Below are positions 1-6,576 of a stretch of 22,214 nt of DNA, piece after piece (position 1 is the first letter of the stretch; every line of letters begins with the position of its first letter). The DNA comes from CAZWVR01 sp964637235. GTDB taxonomy: Bacteria > Bacteroidota > Bacteroidia > Bacteroidales > S143-33. The notes under the pieces were generated by a model. It was not told where the DNA came from. It did not search any database and worked only from the letters and a program-made list of their open reading frames with translations. The stretch lies in the NCBI GenBank assembly GCA_964637235.1, contig CAZWVR010000032.1, positions 1-22,214 of the forward strand, written 5' to 3'. Both the position numbers and the translations under genes were made by a program.

Positions 1-573
1 CAATTAGAAAATCGTGTGGGTCATCCTCTTGATCCTAATACTCTTGTAGGTCCTATGATTGACCGTCAGGCAGTTGAAACTTATCAATGGGCTATTGAAG
101 AAGCAATTAAAGAAGGAGGTAATTTGATATACGGAAATTATGTATATAGTGGTGGATTATTTGATACGGGAACTTATGTCAGACCAACTTTGATTGAGGC
201 AAAGAATGAATTTAAGATTGTACAGGAAGAAACTTTTGCGCCTATACTTTATTTGCTTAAATATAATACTATTGAGGAGGCAATTGAGATACATAATGGT
301 GTACCACAAGGTTTATCTTCGGCTATATTCTCAGAGAATTTGATTGAAGTTGAGAAGTTCCTTTCTCATGAGGGTTCTGATTGTGGTATTGCAAATGTAA
401 ACATTGGAACTTCTGGTGCAGAAATTGGAGGTGCATTTGGTGGTGAAAAAGATACTGGTGGCGGTCGTGAAGCTGGTTCCGATGCTTGGAAGCATTATAT
501 GAGACGTCAGACAAATACCATCAATTGGAGTTATGATATGCCATTGGCTCAGGGAATTAAATTTGATATTTAA
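1..573 (+). CDS. ALDH7-family aldehyde dehydrogenase, C-terminal part (5' end outside window)
   Basis: The reading frame is open from base 1 to a TAA at 571-573, so this is the last ~190 residues of a protein whose N-terminus and catalytic cysteine lie upstream. The visible part has typical aldehyde dehydrogenase features: the PLDPNTLVGPMID segment, the EETFAPILY segment of the cofactor/catalytic interface, and a tail with NIGTSGAEIGGAFGGEK, GGGREAGSDAWKHYMRR and TNTINWS. That tail is characteristic of the ALDH7 (alpha-aminoadipic semialdehyde / piperideine-6-carboxylate dehydrogenase) subfamily, so NAD-dependent oxidation in lysine catabolism is the likely role; this is inferred from family resemblance. 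A GTG at 16-18 lies in frame but is internal. A strong terminator follows at 599-637. No neighbouring lysine-pathway gene is visible. The family is secure; the exact substrate is less so. Confidence 0.9.
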   Translation, partial: QLENRVGHPLDPNTLVGPMIDRQAVETYQWAIEEAIKEGGNLIYGNYVYSGGLFDTGTYVRPTLIEAKNEFKIVQEETFAPILYLLKYNTIEEAIEIHNGVPQGLSSAIFSENLIEVEKFLSHEGSDCGIANVNIGTSGAEIGGAFGGEKDTGGGREAGSDAWKHYMRRQTNTINWSYDMPLAQGIKFDI

Positions 574-598
574 TTAGAATTGAGCTAAAAACAATTAT

Positions 599-637
599 AA
601 AGGGACAGAGCAAAGTTAGGCCTCTGTCCCTTTTTTT
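599..637 (+). terminator. Rho-independent terminator after the aldehyde dehydrogenase gene
   Basis: A perfect 12-bp inverted repeat (AAAGGGACAGAG at 599-610 and CTCTGTCCCTTT at 622-633) encloses an 11-base loop and runs straight into seven T residues (631-637). It lies 26 bases after the stop codon. On the opposite strand the same stem is followed by a looser T-rich stretch, so it may also stop the leftward operon that ends at 669. Confidence 0.9.
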
Positions 638-668
638 GTTGCCTTATGCTCTCAGAAATAGAGTATTG

Positions 669-1340
669 TTATTTTTTTATAAAACCGAAAATTTTATCTC
701 CTTGTTGTGTTTTAAAACGGATAAAGTAGGTTCCAGCTTTTGAGATATTGGTTAGTGGAATTGTTTTTTGTTTTTTTAATATACCTTGTTCTATGATTTT
801 TCCCTGCATATCATAAATTTGATAGGCTTCTGCTTGAAAGTTGAAATTTAATTTATCGGTAGTAATTGTTGGATATATGATGGCTTTTTCCGCTTGTGGA
901 ACTATTGTAGGAGTTATTCCTGTAAAGGATATTGCGACCGAATCATCACGGTTGAAAGGATTTACAACAGCAAGCGTAATTGTAGAGTTTTCTTTTGCAT
1001 CTGTTTCTGGCGGGAAATATGTAATATGTGTTTCTGTATAATCTGTATTAGCAGCGAGTTCTGTTGTATTTCCTATTTGTCCGGGTCTATCTACTTGTGC
1101 ACATACTCCACAAGCGCATACTTCCCATACTGCACCTGGTGCTGTATATACATCTATGGCTTTAACAATAAAATGTATTGAGGTATCACTTCCATTGTGA
1201 ACATAAAAGTAAAATGTTTCAGAACCATTGAGTTCAATGTTTCCGTTTAAGGTATTTCCTTGTGTATCTGTGAGGCTTATCTGAGCTTTCATACTCAGAA
1301 TTGATAATAATACTGCTAATAAGAGACTGATTTTTTTCAT
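669..1340 (-). CDS. Small secreted protein with T9SS type A C-terminal sorting domain
   Basis: This 223-residue protein has an N-terminal signal peptide (residues 1-19, MKKISLLLAVLLSILSMKA) followed by Q. The middle (about 25-145) looks like a beta-rich Ig-like domain and holds a compact cysteine cluster, CACGVC, near residue 78. The last ~75 residues fit the type A sorting domain of the type IX secretion system: a YPTITTDKLNF start, a YDMQGKIIEQG beta-hairpin, and a GTYFIRF...GDKIFGFIKK ending. The protein is therefore expected to cross the outer membrane by T9SS and lose this tail. The gene starts 6 bases after the rbfA stop and is probably the last gene of the 2311-to-669 operon. I do not recognise a specific function for the N-terminal domain. 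The CxCxxC cluster might form a disulfide or bind metal, which is speculation. Confidence 0.82.
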   Translation of the reverse strand: MKKISLLLAVLLSILSMKAQISLTDTQGNTLNGNIELNGSETFYFYVHNGSDTSIHFIVKAIDVYTAPGAVWEVCACGVCAQVDRPGQIGNTTELAANTDYTETHITYFPPETDAKENSTITLAVVNPFNRDDSVAISFTGITPTIVPQAEKAIIYPTITTDKLNFNFQAEAYQIYDMQGKIIEQGILKKQKTIPLTNISKAGTYFIRFKTQQGDKIFGFIKK

Positions 1341-1346
1341 AGCTAT

Positions 1347-1709
1347 TTATTTATTATTAGGTTTTTCTTGGGATTTTTTAAGTAGTTTATCGATTTTTTC
1401 TAAGTTTTCCATAGTAGGATCTAAATAGAATTGTAATTGCGGGATTTTTCGTAGTTGATGTCTCACTCTATTGCCGAATTCATATCTAATTTTATTTTTA
1501 TTGTATTGGATATCTCTGAAAATTTCTTCGGCGTCTTTTGTCGGGTATATACTGATATATACTTTTGCTATTGAGAGGTCAGGAGTGATTCTTACTTCTG
1601 AGACGCTTAGTAGTTTTCCCGGGTAGTTTTCTCTACCTATTGCAGCGATTATATCTCCGAGTTCTCTATATACTACACTTTGAATTCGTTTTAATCTTAC
1701 TTGGTTCAT
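1347..1709 (-). CDS. rbfA: Ribosome-binding factor A
   Basis: RbfA is a 30S assembly factor that binds the immature small subunit and helps 16S rRNA 5'-end maturation, notably during cold adaptation. The 120-residue length is typical. The sequence shows the family layout: an N-terminal helix (VRLKRIQSVVYRELGDII), the KH-like strand segment LSVSEVRITPDLSIAKVYISI, and a C-terminal RVRHQLRKIPQLQFYLDPT followed by the terminal ...NLEKIDKLLKK helix. The ATG overlaps the stop of the upstream lipoprotein gene in a 4-base ATGA junction, indicating translational coupling. A T9SS-secreted protein gene follows 6 bases downstream. The pairing of rbfA with two exported-protein genes is lineage context rather than a functional link I can support. 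Confidence 0.95.
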   Translation of the reverse strand: MNQVRLKRIQSVVYRELGDIIAAIGRENYPGKLLSVSEVRITPDLSIAKVYISIYPTKDAEEIFRDIQYNKNKIRYEFGNRVRHQLRKIPQLQFYLDPTMENLEKIDKLLKKSQEKPNNK

Positions 1710-2311
1710 TTTTTATTGTTTTTTTCGTTTGAGATTTTTTGTAAAGTTAGTTTAATTTTCACTATAATATCACCGTTTTGTTCCTCATAATATAAAGTTA
1801 TAGAATTTTGGGAAGTTTCCAGAATATTCATATTTAGGGTAGTTTGTTGGTTTTTTAATATAAGTTTTTTTTCGTCTGGGCTAAGTCTCCATATGCCGCT
1901 GATAGTTTGATAAGCAGTGAGAGGAATATTTTCTTTATCGTAGTATATAAAAGTGCTATCGCTTAGGAATTGTATTTTACGATATTGAGGATATGCGTTT
2001 TTTAGTATATCTTTTTTTATTTTATCGATGGACAAATTTTTTAGTTCTTGTTGTAGCATATTAAGATTTTGTTGGTAGGCAGATTTTGTGCCTTCGTCAA
2101 TATTTGTGGAATCTGATAATAGTTTTTTGTAATAATCAATTTTTTTTTGGAGGTCATTTTTTTGGAGGAAATAGAATGTTTTAGCTAAGGAGTCAATATT
2201 TAATACGGCAATATCTTTTATTTGCCAAGTGCCTATAATTCTTTCTTTTAAAGGTTTTTGGCAGGCATATATAAAGATAACGATTAGAAAAAAAGGGATT
2301 ATTTTTTTCAT
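1706..2311 (-). CDS. Putative lipocalin-like lipoprotein
   Basis: This 201-residue protein starts with a lipoprotein signal peptide ending in IYAC, with the lipid-modified cysteine at residue 17. Just after it comes the RIIGTWQIKDI segment; the xxGTWxL/I pattern near the N-terminus is common in lipocalin-like lipoproteins of Bacteroidota. A long, lysine-rich, probably helical insertion (about residues 50-105) separates it from a beta-rich C-terminal half with ISGIWRLSPDEKKLIL and TLYYEEQNGDIIVKIKLTL. It is likely anchored in the outer membrane facing the periplasm. The gene opens a leftward operon with rbfA (4-base overlap) and the small T9SS protein. A perfect -7 promoter element lies 25 bases upstream of the start. 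The specific function is unknown. Confidence 0.75.
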   Translation of the reverse strand: MKKIIPFFLIVIFIYACQKPLKERIIGTWQIKDIAVLNIDSLAKTFYFLQKNDLQKKIDYYKKLLSDSTNIDEGTKSAYQQNLNMLQQELKNLSIDKIKKDILKNAYPQYRKIQFLSDSTFIYYDKENIPLTAYQTISGIWRLSPDEKKLILKNQQTTLNMNILETSQNSITLYYEEQNGDIIVKIKLTLQKISNEKNNKK

Positions 2312-2335
2312 AGATTAAGGATTTTTGGTTCAACA

Positions 2336-2343
2336 CAAAGATA
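2336..2343 (-). promoter_or_regulatory. Bacteroidota -7 promoter element (TATCTTTG) for the lipoprotein-rbfA operon
   Basis: On the minus strand this reads TATCTTTG, an exact match to the Bacteroidota -7 consensus TAnnTTTG. It would start transcription near base 2330, giving a leader of about 19 bases before the ATG at 2311. No TTTG -33 element is visible at the usual distance. The element sits in the 60-base gap downstream of the 2372-3745 gene. Confidence 0.55.
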
Positions 2344-2371
2344 TAAAAATAGAAGATAAATAAAAATTTGG

Positions 2372-3745
2372 TTATCTTTTTGGTCGTTTAAATATTTGTT
2401 TTATAGATTTTTTAAATTGGTGCCAGCGTAGTTTTCTATATCTTTTTTTATCTCTTTTTTTAATTTGTTTATTTTGTTTTTTTAATCTTTTTTGGACTTC
2501 AGGATGTTGAATTTCTAAAAATGCTTTTTTAAGAGTTTTTTGGGTTTTAGTGTTATAGAGATAAATTTTTCTTGCGGCTCTTTTAGCTCTAAGTCTGTCC
2601 CATATATTTAAATTTGAATATCCGGAGCGTGCCATTATATAAGCAGCTTGTTCGCGAGGAGTAAGTTTATATTTTTTAGCGTATTTTCTTAATTTTCGTT
2701 CTATTTTACTTGGACGATTTTTTCTGCTGAAAGAGATATGCGGGAGATAATCTTTCCAAGTTTTTTTCTTATAACTTACCCAACGGGCTGTTTTAGCATA
2801 TCGTTCCAGTTTATGTTTGGTGTATGCTTTATTTAGTTTTTTATCGTGTTTATATGCGCGTTTGAGCATTTTTTTTCTCAGTCGTTCTTGGGAGCAGGGT
2901 AGTATGCACAGGGGTTTTTTACCTATTGAATCTACGTATGCTTCGAAACTTATTCTGTAATAGTAGTTAGTGCTATCTTCGGCAGGATTGTATACTGGTT
3001 TATATACTTTTATTCGTCTGGAGGTGTATCTGTGTTTTTTCTTTCTTTTCTTTTTTTTATGGATTTTTGTAGTATCCTGAATTGTTTTGGTTGAGTCATT
3101 TTTTGGTATTTTTAATTTAGCAGAGTGTTTTATAATTCCTTCCTCTTGTAGTTGAGCAAGGTCTTGGTCGCTAAATTCGATGAATGTAATTTTTTTAATA
3201 TATTTTTGTTTTTGTTTTTGTTTTTTTAGAGCTCTTTTGTATGCTTTTTTTTCATCTGGTGTAAGAGAGTTTGGATCTTGTTGATATTTTTGTAGAGCGT
3301 CTTCTTCTTCGGGAGTAAGTTTGAATTTTATTTCAGGGTCTTCGTAGGGGGAGTCGCTTTTTAGTCTGTCTAATTCTTTTTGTTTTTTATCGAGCCATTT
3401 TTGTTTTCTTTTAGCGCGTATTCTTATGAACCATAGACGTATTAACTTATATTCTCTGACGAAAAAGTTTTTAGAATGTTTTTTTATATCGTTTTTACGT
3501 CCTTCGTAATTATCCAGAGCTGCTTTTTCTTCAAAGGATAATGAGTGTTTTTTTCCTTGTTTTAGTAGGTATTCTTCAAAGGCGGTTTTAGGTGGTTTCA
3601 ATCCATCAGTTGAGAATTGCATAGTTAGAGGAGCCGGAGGTTTATTTATAGGTGTTCCATAATTACCGACATCTTGGCAAAAAGAATTTTTAAAAATAAA
3701 ACTAAGTAAAATAAAAAGGAATATTTTAGTAAATTTGCACACCAT
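2372..3745 (-). CDS. Exported, strongly basic protein with repeated L-T/S-x-x-E-x-x-A motifs; function unknown
   Basis: This 457-residue protein has a probable signal peptide (about residues 1-24, cleaved near SFCQ). The mature part is extremely rich in lysine and arginine, for example KKKKRKKKHRYTSRR near 230-244, KQKQKQKYIKK near 175-185, and the whole C-terminal 120 residues. A short motif recurs: LSFEEKAAL (69), LTPEEEDAL (143), LTPDEKKAY (161) and LTPREQAAY (361), all fitting L-[ST]-[FP]-x-E-x-x-A-[LY]. A weaker copy, FSDQDLAQL, lies at 191. A C-x-x-x-C pair (C280, C284) falls in the middle. I recognise no catalytic domain. A periplasmic protein that binds an acidic polymer (cell wall, LPS or nucleic acid) is one guess from charge alone. 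Its start codon is 2 bases from the first possible start of the divergent Rieske-like gene. Confidence 0.7.
   Translation of the reverse strand: MVCKFTKIFLFILLSFIFKNSFCQDVGNYGTPINKPPAPLTMQFSTDGLKPPKTAFEEYLLKQGKKHSLSFEEKAALDNYEGRKNDIKKHSKNFFVREYKLIRLWFIRIRAKRKQKWLDKKQKELDRLKSDSPYEDPEIKFKLTPEEEDALQKYQQDPNSLTPDEKKAYKRALKKQKQKQKYIKKITFIEFSDQDLAQLQEEGIIKHSAKLKIPKNDSTKTIQDTTKIHKKKKRKKKHRYTSRRIKVYKPVYNPAEDSTNYYYRISFEAYVDSIGKKPLCILPCSQERLRKKMLKRAYKHDKKLNKAYTKHKLERYAKTARWVSYKKKTWKDYLPHISFSRKNRPSKIERKLRKYAKKYKLTPREQAAYIMARSGYSNLNIWDRLRAKRAARKIYLYNTKTQKTLKKAFLEIQHPEVQKRLKKQNKQIKKRDKKRYRKLRWHQFKKSIKQIFKRPKR
3730..3737 (+). promoter_or_regulatory. -7 promoter element (TAAATTTG) for the Rieske-like/PopT-like gene pair
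   Basis: The sequence is an exact TAnnTTTG match and lies inside the 5' coding end of the divergent gene. Transcription would start near 3743-3744, so the message would have about 13 bases ahead of the ATG at 3757, or only about 4 ahead of the ATG at 3748. No clear -33 TTTG is seen. Confidence 0.45.
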
Positions 3746-3756
3746 AAATGAGGCTT

Positions 3757-4191
3757 ATGAAAAGTTTTGTAAATATAGGCTTTTTTTTGTTAACGTTGCT
3801 TTTGTTTTTTTCTTGCAAAAATGGAGCCAACAAAATACCTTATGTTTATGTTGATTTTACGATAGATTTAAATAAACCTGAGTATGTGGATTTATCCGTA
3901 CCGGGAGGGTATTTATATCTTACCGGAGGTTTTCGTGGTATTGTTGTTTATCGTGTAGATTTTGATGAATTTAAGGCTTATGAACGTGCGTGTCCTTATG
4001 ATCCGGACTGTGGACGCGTTAATGTTATTCCAGATAGTTTAATAGCTGTTGATTCGTGTTGTGGCTCAGAATTTTCTTTAAAATATGATGGTGTGGTATT
4101 AAAGGGGCCTGCTCGGGAGCCACTTATGCAGTATAAAGCGATTTATTATCCAAATTCCAATTTACTTAGAATCACAAATCAATATCAATGA
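3757..4191 (+). CDS. Lipoprotein with degenerate Rieske-type domain
   Basis: This 144-residue protein has a lipoprotein signal ending in FFSC (lipid cysteine at 20). The body has the layout of a Rieske domain: a first loop YERACPYDPDC (75-85), a second loop DSCCGSEFSL (99-108), then the usual GVVLKGPAREPLMQY run (112-126) that follows the second cluster loop in Rieske proteins. The ligand pattern C-x-H...C-x-x-H is not intact: the first loop has C-P-Y and the second D-S-C-C, so both histidines and one cysteine are replaced. A classical [2Fe-2S] centre is therefore unlikely, although C85 and C101 could still form the structural disulfide. The ATG at 3757 is preferred over 3748 because it leaves a longer leader. 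The stop overlaps the next gene by 4 bases, suggesting coupled translation with the PopT-like translocase. Confidence 0.72.
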   Translation: MKSFVNIGFFLLTLLLFFSCKNGANKIPYVYVDFTIDLNKPEYVDLSVPGGYLYLTGGFRGIVVYRVDFDEFKAYERACPYDPDCGRVNVIPDSLIAVDSCCGSEFSLKYDGVVLKGPAREPLMQYKAIYYPNSNLLRITNQYQ

Positions 4192-5129
4192 GGGAGCATA
4201 TTATAAATTTTCTAAAAGGTTTTGCAATAGGAGCTGCAAATGTTATTCCTGGCGTATCCGGTGGGACTATTGCTTTAATAACTGGCATTTTTCAGCGTTT
4301 AGTAGATAGTATAAAATCATTTGATTTGGTGGCATTAAGATTACTTTTTAAAGGTAAAATAAAGGAATTTATTCAGCATACAGATTTAATTTTTTTGCTT
4401 GTGGTTTTATTTGGGGTTGGAGTAAGTATATTTAGTTTTGCTAAGCTTTTGAGTTATTTTTTTGTTAATTATCCTGTTTTTATATGGTCATATTTTTTTG
4501 GGCTTATATTAGCTTCTGTTTGGTTTGTAGGTAGAAGTGTTCAGAAATGGAGTTTAGACGTTATTTTAAGTTTTATAGTAGGCACAGCGATTGCTATTGC
4601 AGTAGTATTAATAAAACCAGCTTCTGCGAATAGTAGTTTTTGGTATTTATTTCTTAGTGGAATTGTAGCTATTTGCAGTATGATATTGCCGGGGCTTTCT
4701 GGGTCTTTTGTTTTAATTTTAATGGGTGAATATGAATTAGTTCTTAATGCTGTTAATGACTTTAATTTATCTATACTTATACCTGTTGCCTTAGGTGCTG
4801 TCATTGGTTTACTTGCTTTTTCGCATTTTCTTTCTTGGATTTATAAAAAATATAAAAATCAAACAATAGCATTATTGACAGGTTTCATATTAGGCTCTTT
4901 GGTAATACTTTGGCCGTGGAAATATTCATACGATAAATACGGAAATATAATTCCTACTGATAAATTTGGTAAATTGCTTACAGAGGCTCACGTATTTTCT
5001 TATAAAATGTATTTTCCCTCTATAAATGCTCTTTTTTTTATTGCTTTATTGCTTATGATAGTTGGATTTTTGACTATATATTTTTTAGAGAAAACTTCTA
5101 ATAATGCTGAACCTGCTGGTAATGAGTAA
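4188..5129 (+). CDS. DUF368 family membrane protein (PopT-like undecaprenyl-phosphate translocase)
   Basis: This is a 313-residue polytopic membrane protein with about eight or more hydrophobic segments. The N-terminus carries the DUF368 signature GFAIGAANVIPGVSGGTIAL (about residues 11-30). A second, similar repeat-like motif, SMILPGLSGSFVLILMGEYE, appears near residues 163-182, consistent with an internally duplicated fold. Members of this family (PopT in Staphylococcus aureus) return undecaprenyl phosphate, the lipid carrier for cell-wall and polysaccharide building blocks, across the cytoplasmic membrane. That function is known for homologues and inferred here. The gene overlaps the Rieske-like lipoprotein gene by 4 bases and is probably its operon partner. 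A 7-bp inverted repeat follows 1 base after the stop. Confidence 0.88.
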   Translation: MREHIINFLKGFAIGAANVIPGVSGGTIALITGIFQRLVDSIKSFDLVALRLLFKGKIKEFIQHTDLIFLLVVLFGVGVSIFSFAKLLSYFFVNYPVFIWSYFFGLILASVWFVGRSVQKWSLDVILSFIVGTAIAIAVVLIKPASANSSFWYLFLSGIVAICSMILPGLSGSFVLILMGEYELVLNAVNDFNLSILIPVALGAVIGLLAFSHFLSWIYKKYKNQTIALLTGFILGSLVILWPWKYSYDKYGNIIPTDKFGKLLTEAHVFSYKMYFPSINALFFIALLLMIVGFLTIYFLEKTSNNAEPAGNE

Positions 5130-5130
5130 A

Positions 5131-5149
5131 TTATAACTTTTTGTTATAA
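5131..5149. repeat. Perfect 7-bp inverted repeat between the PopT-like and helicase genes
   Basis: TTATAAC (5131-5137) and GTTATAA (5143-5149) are separated by five T residues. It lies 1 base after the PopT-like stop and 14 bases before the helicase ATG. It is too AT-rich to be a strong terminator. It could be a weak hairpin or an operator for a dimeric regulator, or chance in AT-rich DNA. Confidence 0.35.
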
Positions 5150-5163
5150 AATTTATACATTTG

Positions 5164-6576
5164 ATGAGTACTGCTATTTATTTAAAGCGCGAAATAATAA
5201 ATAAATTGCCGGGAGAGCCTACCAAAGACCAAAAGACAGCAATAGAGGAATTGGCTAAATTTGTAGTATCAACAGATAATGAGAGTGTTTTTTTATTAAA
5301 AGGTTATGCAGGCACTGGGAAAACCACAGTATTAGCAGCATTGATAAAAGTCTTATTAAAGCACGAGATATCTGTTGAATTATTAGCACCGACAGGGAGA
5401 GCTGCCAAAATAATGACGCAAATGTCTGGCTATAAAGCCACAACAATACATAGGCGCATCTATCGTGCACGGGACCCGAAAAAGCCTTTTACGGATTTTG
5501 TCTTAAATCGGGAGCCGGCACGGGATACTATCTTTATTGTGGATGAAGCTTCTATGCTCGGAAATAAAACCGAGGGTAGAAGTATATTCGGGAGTGGTAT
5601 GCTTTTAGACGATTTAATGGAATATGTTTATCAAATTAGTAAACGTTCTAAGCTTATATTTTCTGGCGATATTGCACAATTGCCGCCTATATCTATGGGT
5701 TTTTCTCCTGCAATGGATATTGCTTATATGCAGAAGTATGGACTAAACATTGTTGAAGTCCAAATGAAAGAAATTTTGAGGCAAACAAAGGATTCTGGCA
5801 TATTGTATAATGCTACTGTATTGCGAAATTTTATTGATAATCAGCAGGTTGATATTCCTAAATTTTCAATAAATTATCCTGATTTTGAGGCTATAATGGG
5901 TGAGGATTTAATTGAAAAAATTACAGAAAGCTATGCAGAAAACGGTATAGATCAAACTTTGGTGATTACCTATTCTAATAAACGTGCAAATTTGTATAAT
6001 GAAGGAATTCGTAAATATATTTTTCAAAAAGAGGAGAAAATTACAACTGAGGAGAATTTAATGATTGTTAAAAATAATTATTTTTGGTCTCAGATGTATA
6101 ATCTACCTTTTATTGCAAATGGTGATGTTGCAATAATAAGCCAAATTATAGATTATCAGGATTTTTACGATTTATCTTTTGCAGATGTTGAACTTTACTT
6201 CCCTGATTATGATTTTTTTATTGAGACAAAAATATTATTAGATAGCCTTAGTATCAATCAAGCGGCTATGCCTTACGAAGTAATGCATCAGTTGTATAAA
6301 AAGTTAGAGGAGGAATATAGTGATATAACAGATAAGCGGAAAAGAATGGAAAAGATACGTAATAATAAGTTTTTCAATGCTTTACAGGTCAAATATGCTT
6401 ATGCGATTACATGCCATAAGGCTCAGGGTGGACAGTGGAGAACAGTTTTTATAGATCAAGGTTTTTTTAATCCGAATGCTATTAGCCTGGAATATTTGCG
6501 TTGGCTATATACTGCGATTACGAGAGCAACAGATAAAGTTTATTTAGTAAATTTTCATAAAAGCTTTTTTCAATGA
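5164..6576 (+). CDS. RecD/Dda-like superfamily 1B DNA helicase
   Basis: This 470-residue single-chain helicase shows SF1B motifs in order. They are a Q-type PTKDQ near residue 19, Walker A GYAGTGKT (47-54), motif Ia APTGRAA (75-81), and TIHRRIY (94-100). Walker B IVDEASM (125-131) and motif III GDIAQLPPI (near 172) follow, and after a long insertion come CHKAQGGQW (near 418) and the arginine-finger motif YTAITRA (near 445). It should couple ATP hydrolysis to 5'-3' unwinding or translocation on DNA, and lacks the extra N-terminal domains of full RecD. The ATG at 5164 is chosen; an in-frame TTG precedes it at 5161. A TAnnTTTG-like element (TACATTTG, 5156-5163) abuts the ATG, which would put transcription initiation inside the frame, so either it is a coincidence or the start is unusual. 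The 3' end overlaps the glycosyltransferase gene by 4 bases. Confidence 0.88.
   Translation: MSTAIYLKREIINKLPGEPTKDQKTAIEELAKFVVSTDNESVFLLKGYAGTGKTTVLAALIKVLLKHEISVELLAPTGRAAKIMTQMSGYKATTIHRRIYRARDPKKPFTDFVLNREPARDTIFIVDEASMLGNKTEGRSIFGSGMLLDDLMEYVYQISKRSKLIFSGDIAQLPPISMGFSPAMDIAYMQKYGLNIVEVQMKEILRQTKDSGILYNATVLRNFIDNQQVDIPKFSINYPDFEAIMGEDLIEKITESYAENGIDQTLVITYSNKRANLYNEGIRKYIFQKEEKITTEENLMIVKNNYFWSQMYNLPFIANGDVAIISQIIDYQDFYDLSFADVELYFPDYDFFIETKILLDSLSINQAAMPYEVMHQLYKKLEEEYSDITDKRKRMEKIRNNKFFNALQVKYAYAITCHKAQGGQWRTVFIDQGFFNPNAISLEYLRWLYTAITRATDKVYLVNFHKSFFQ

Noticed and set aside
323..514. Leftward open frame inside the aldehyde dehydrogenase gene
   Set aside because: It is an antisense shadow of a clearly conserved gene.
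841..1181. Two rightward open frames opposite the small T9SS protein gene
   Set aside because: They overlap the coding strand of a recognisable T9SS protein, have no promoter or ribosome site, and resemble no protein.
3180..3240. T-rich simple repeat (TTTTTG units)
   Set aside because: It is the minus-strand coding sequence for the KQKQKQK stretch of the basic protein, so it is explained by protein composition, not by a regulatory or repeat element.
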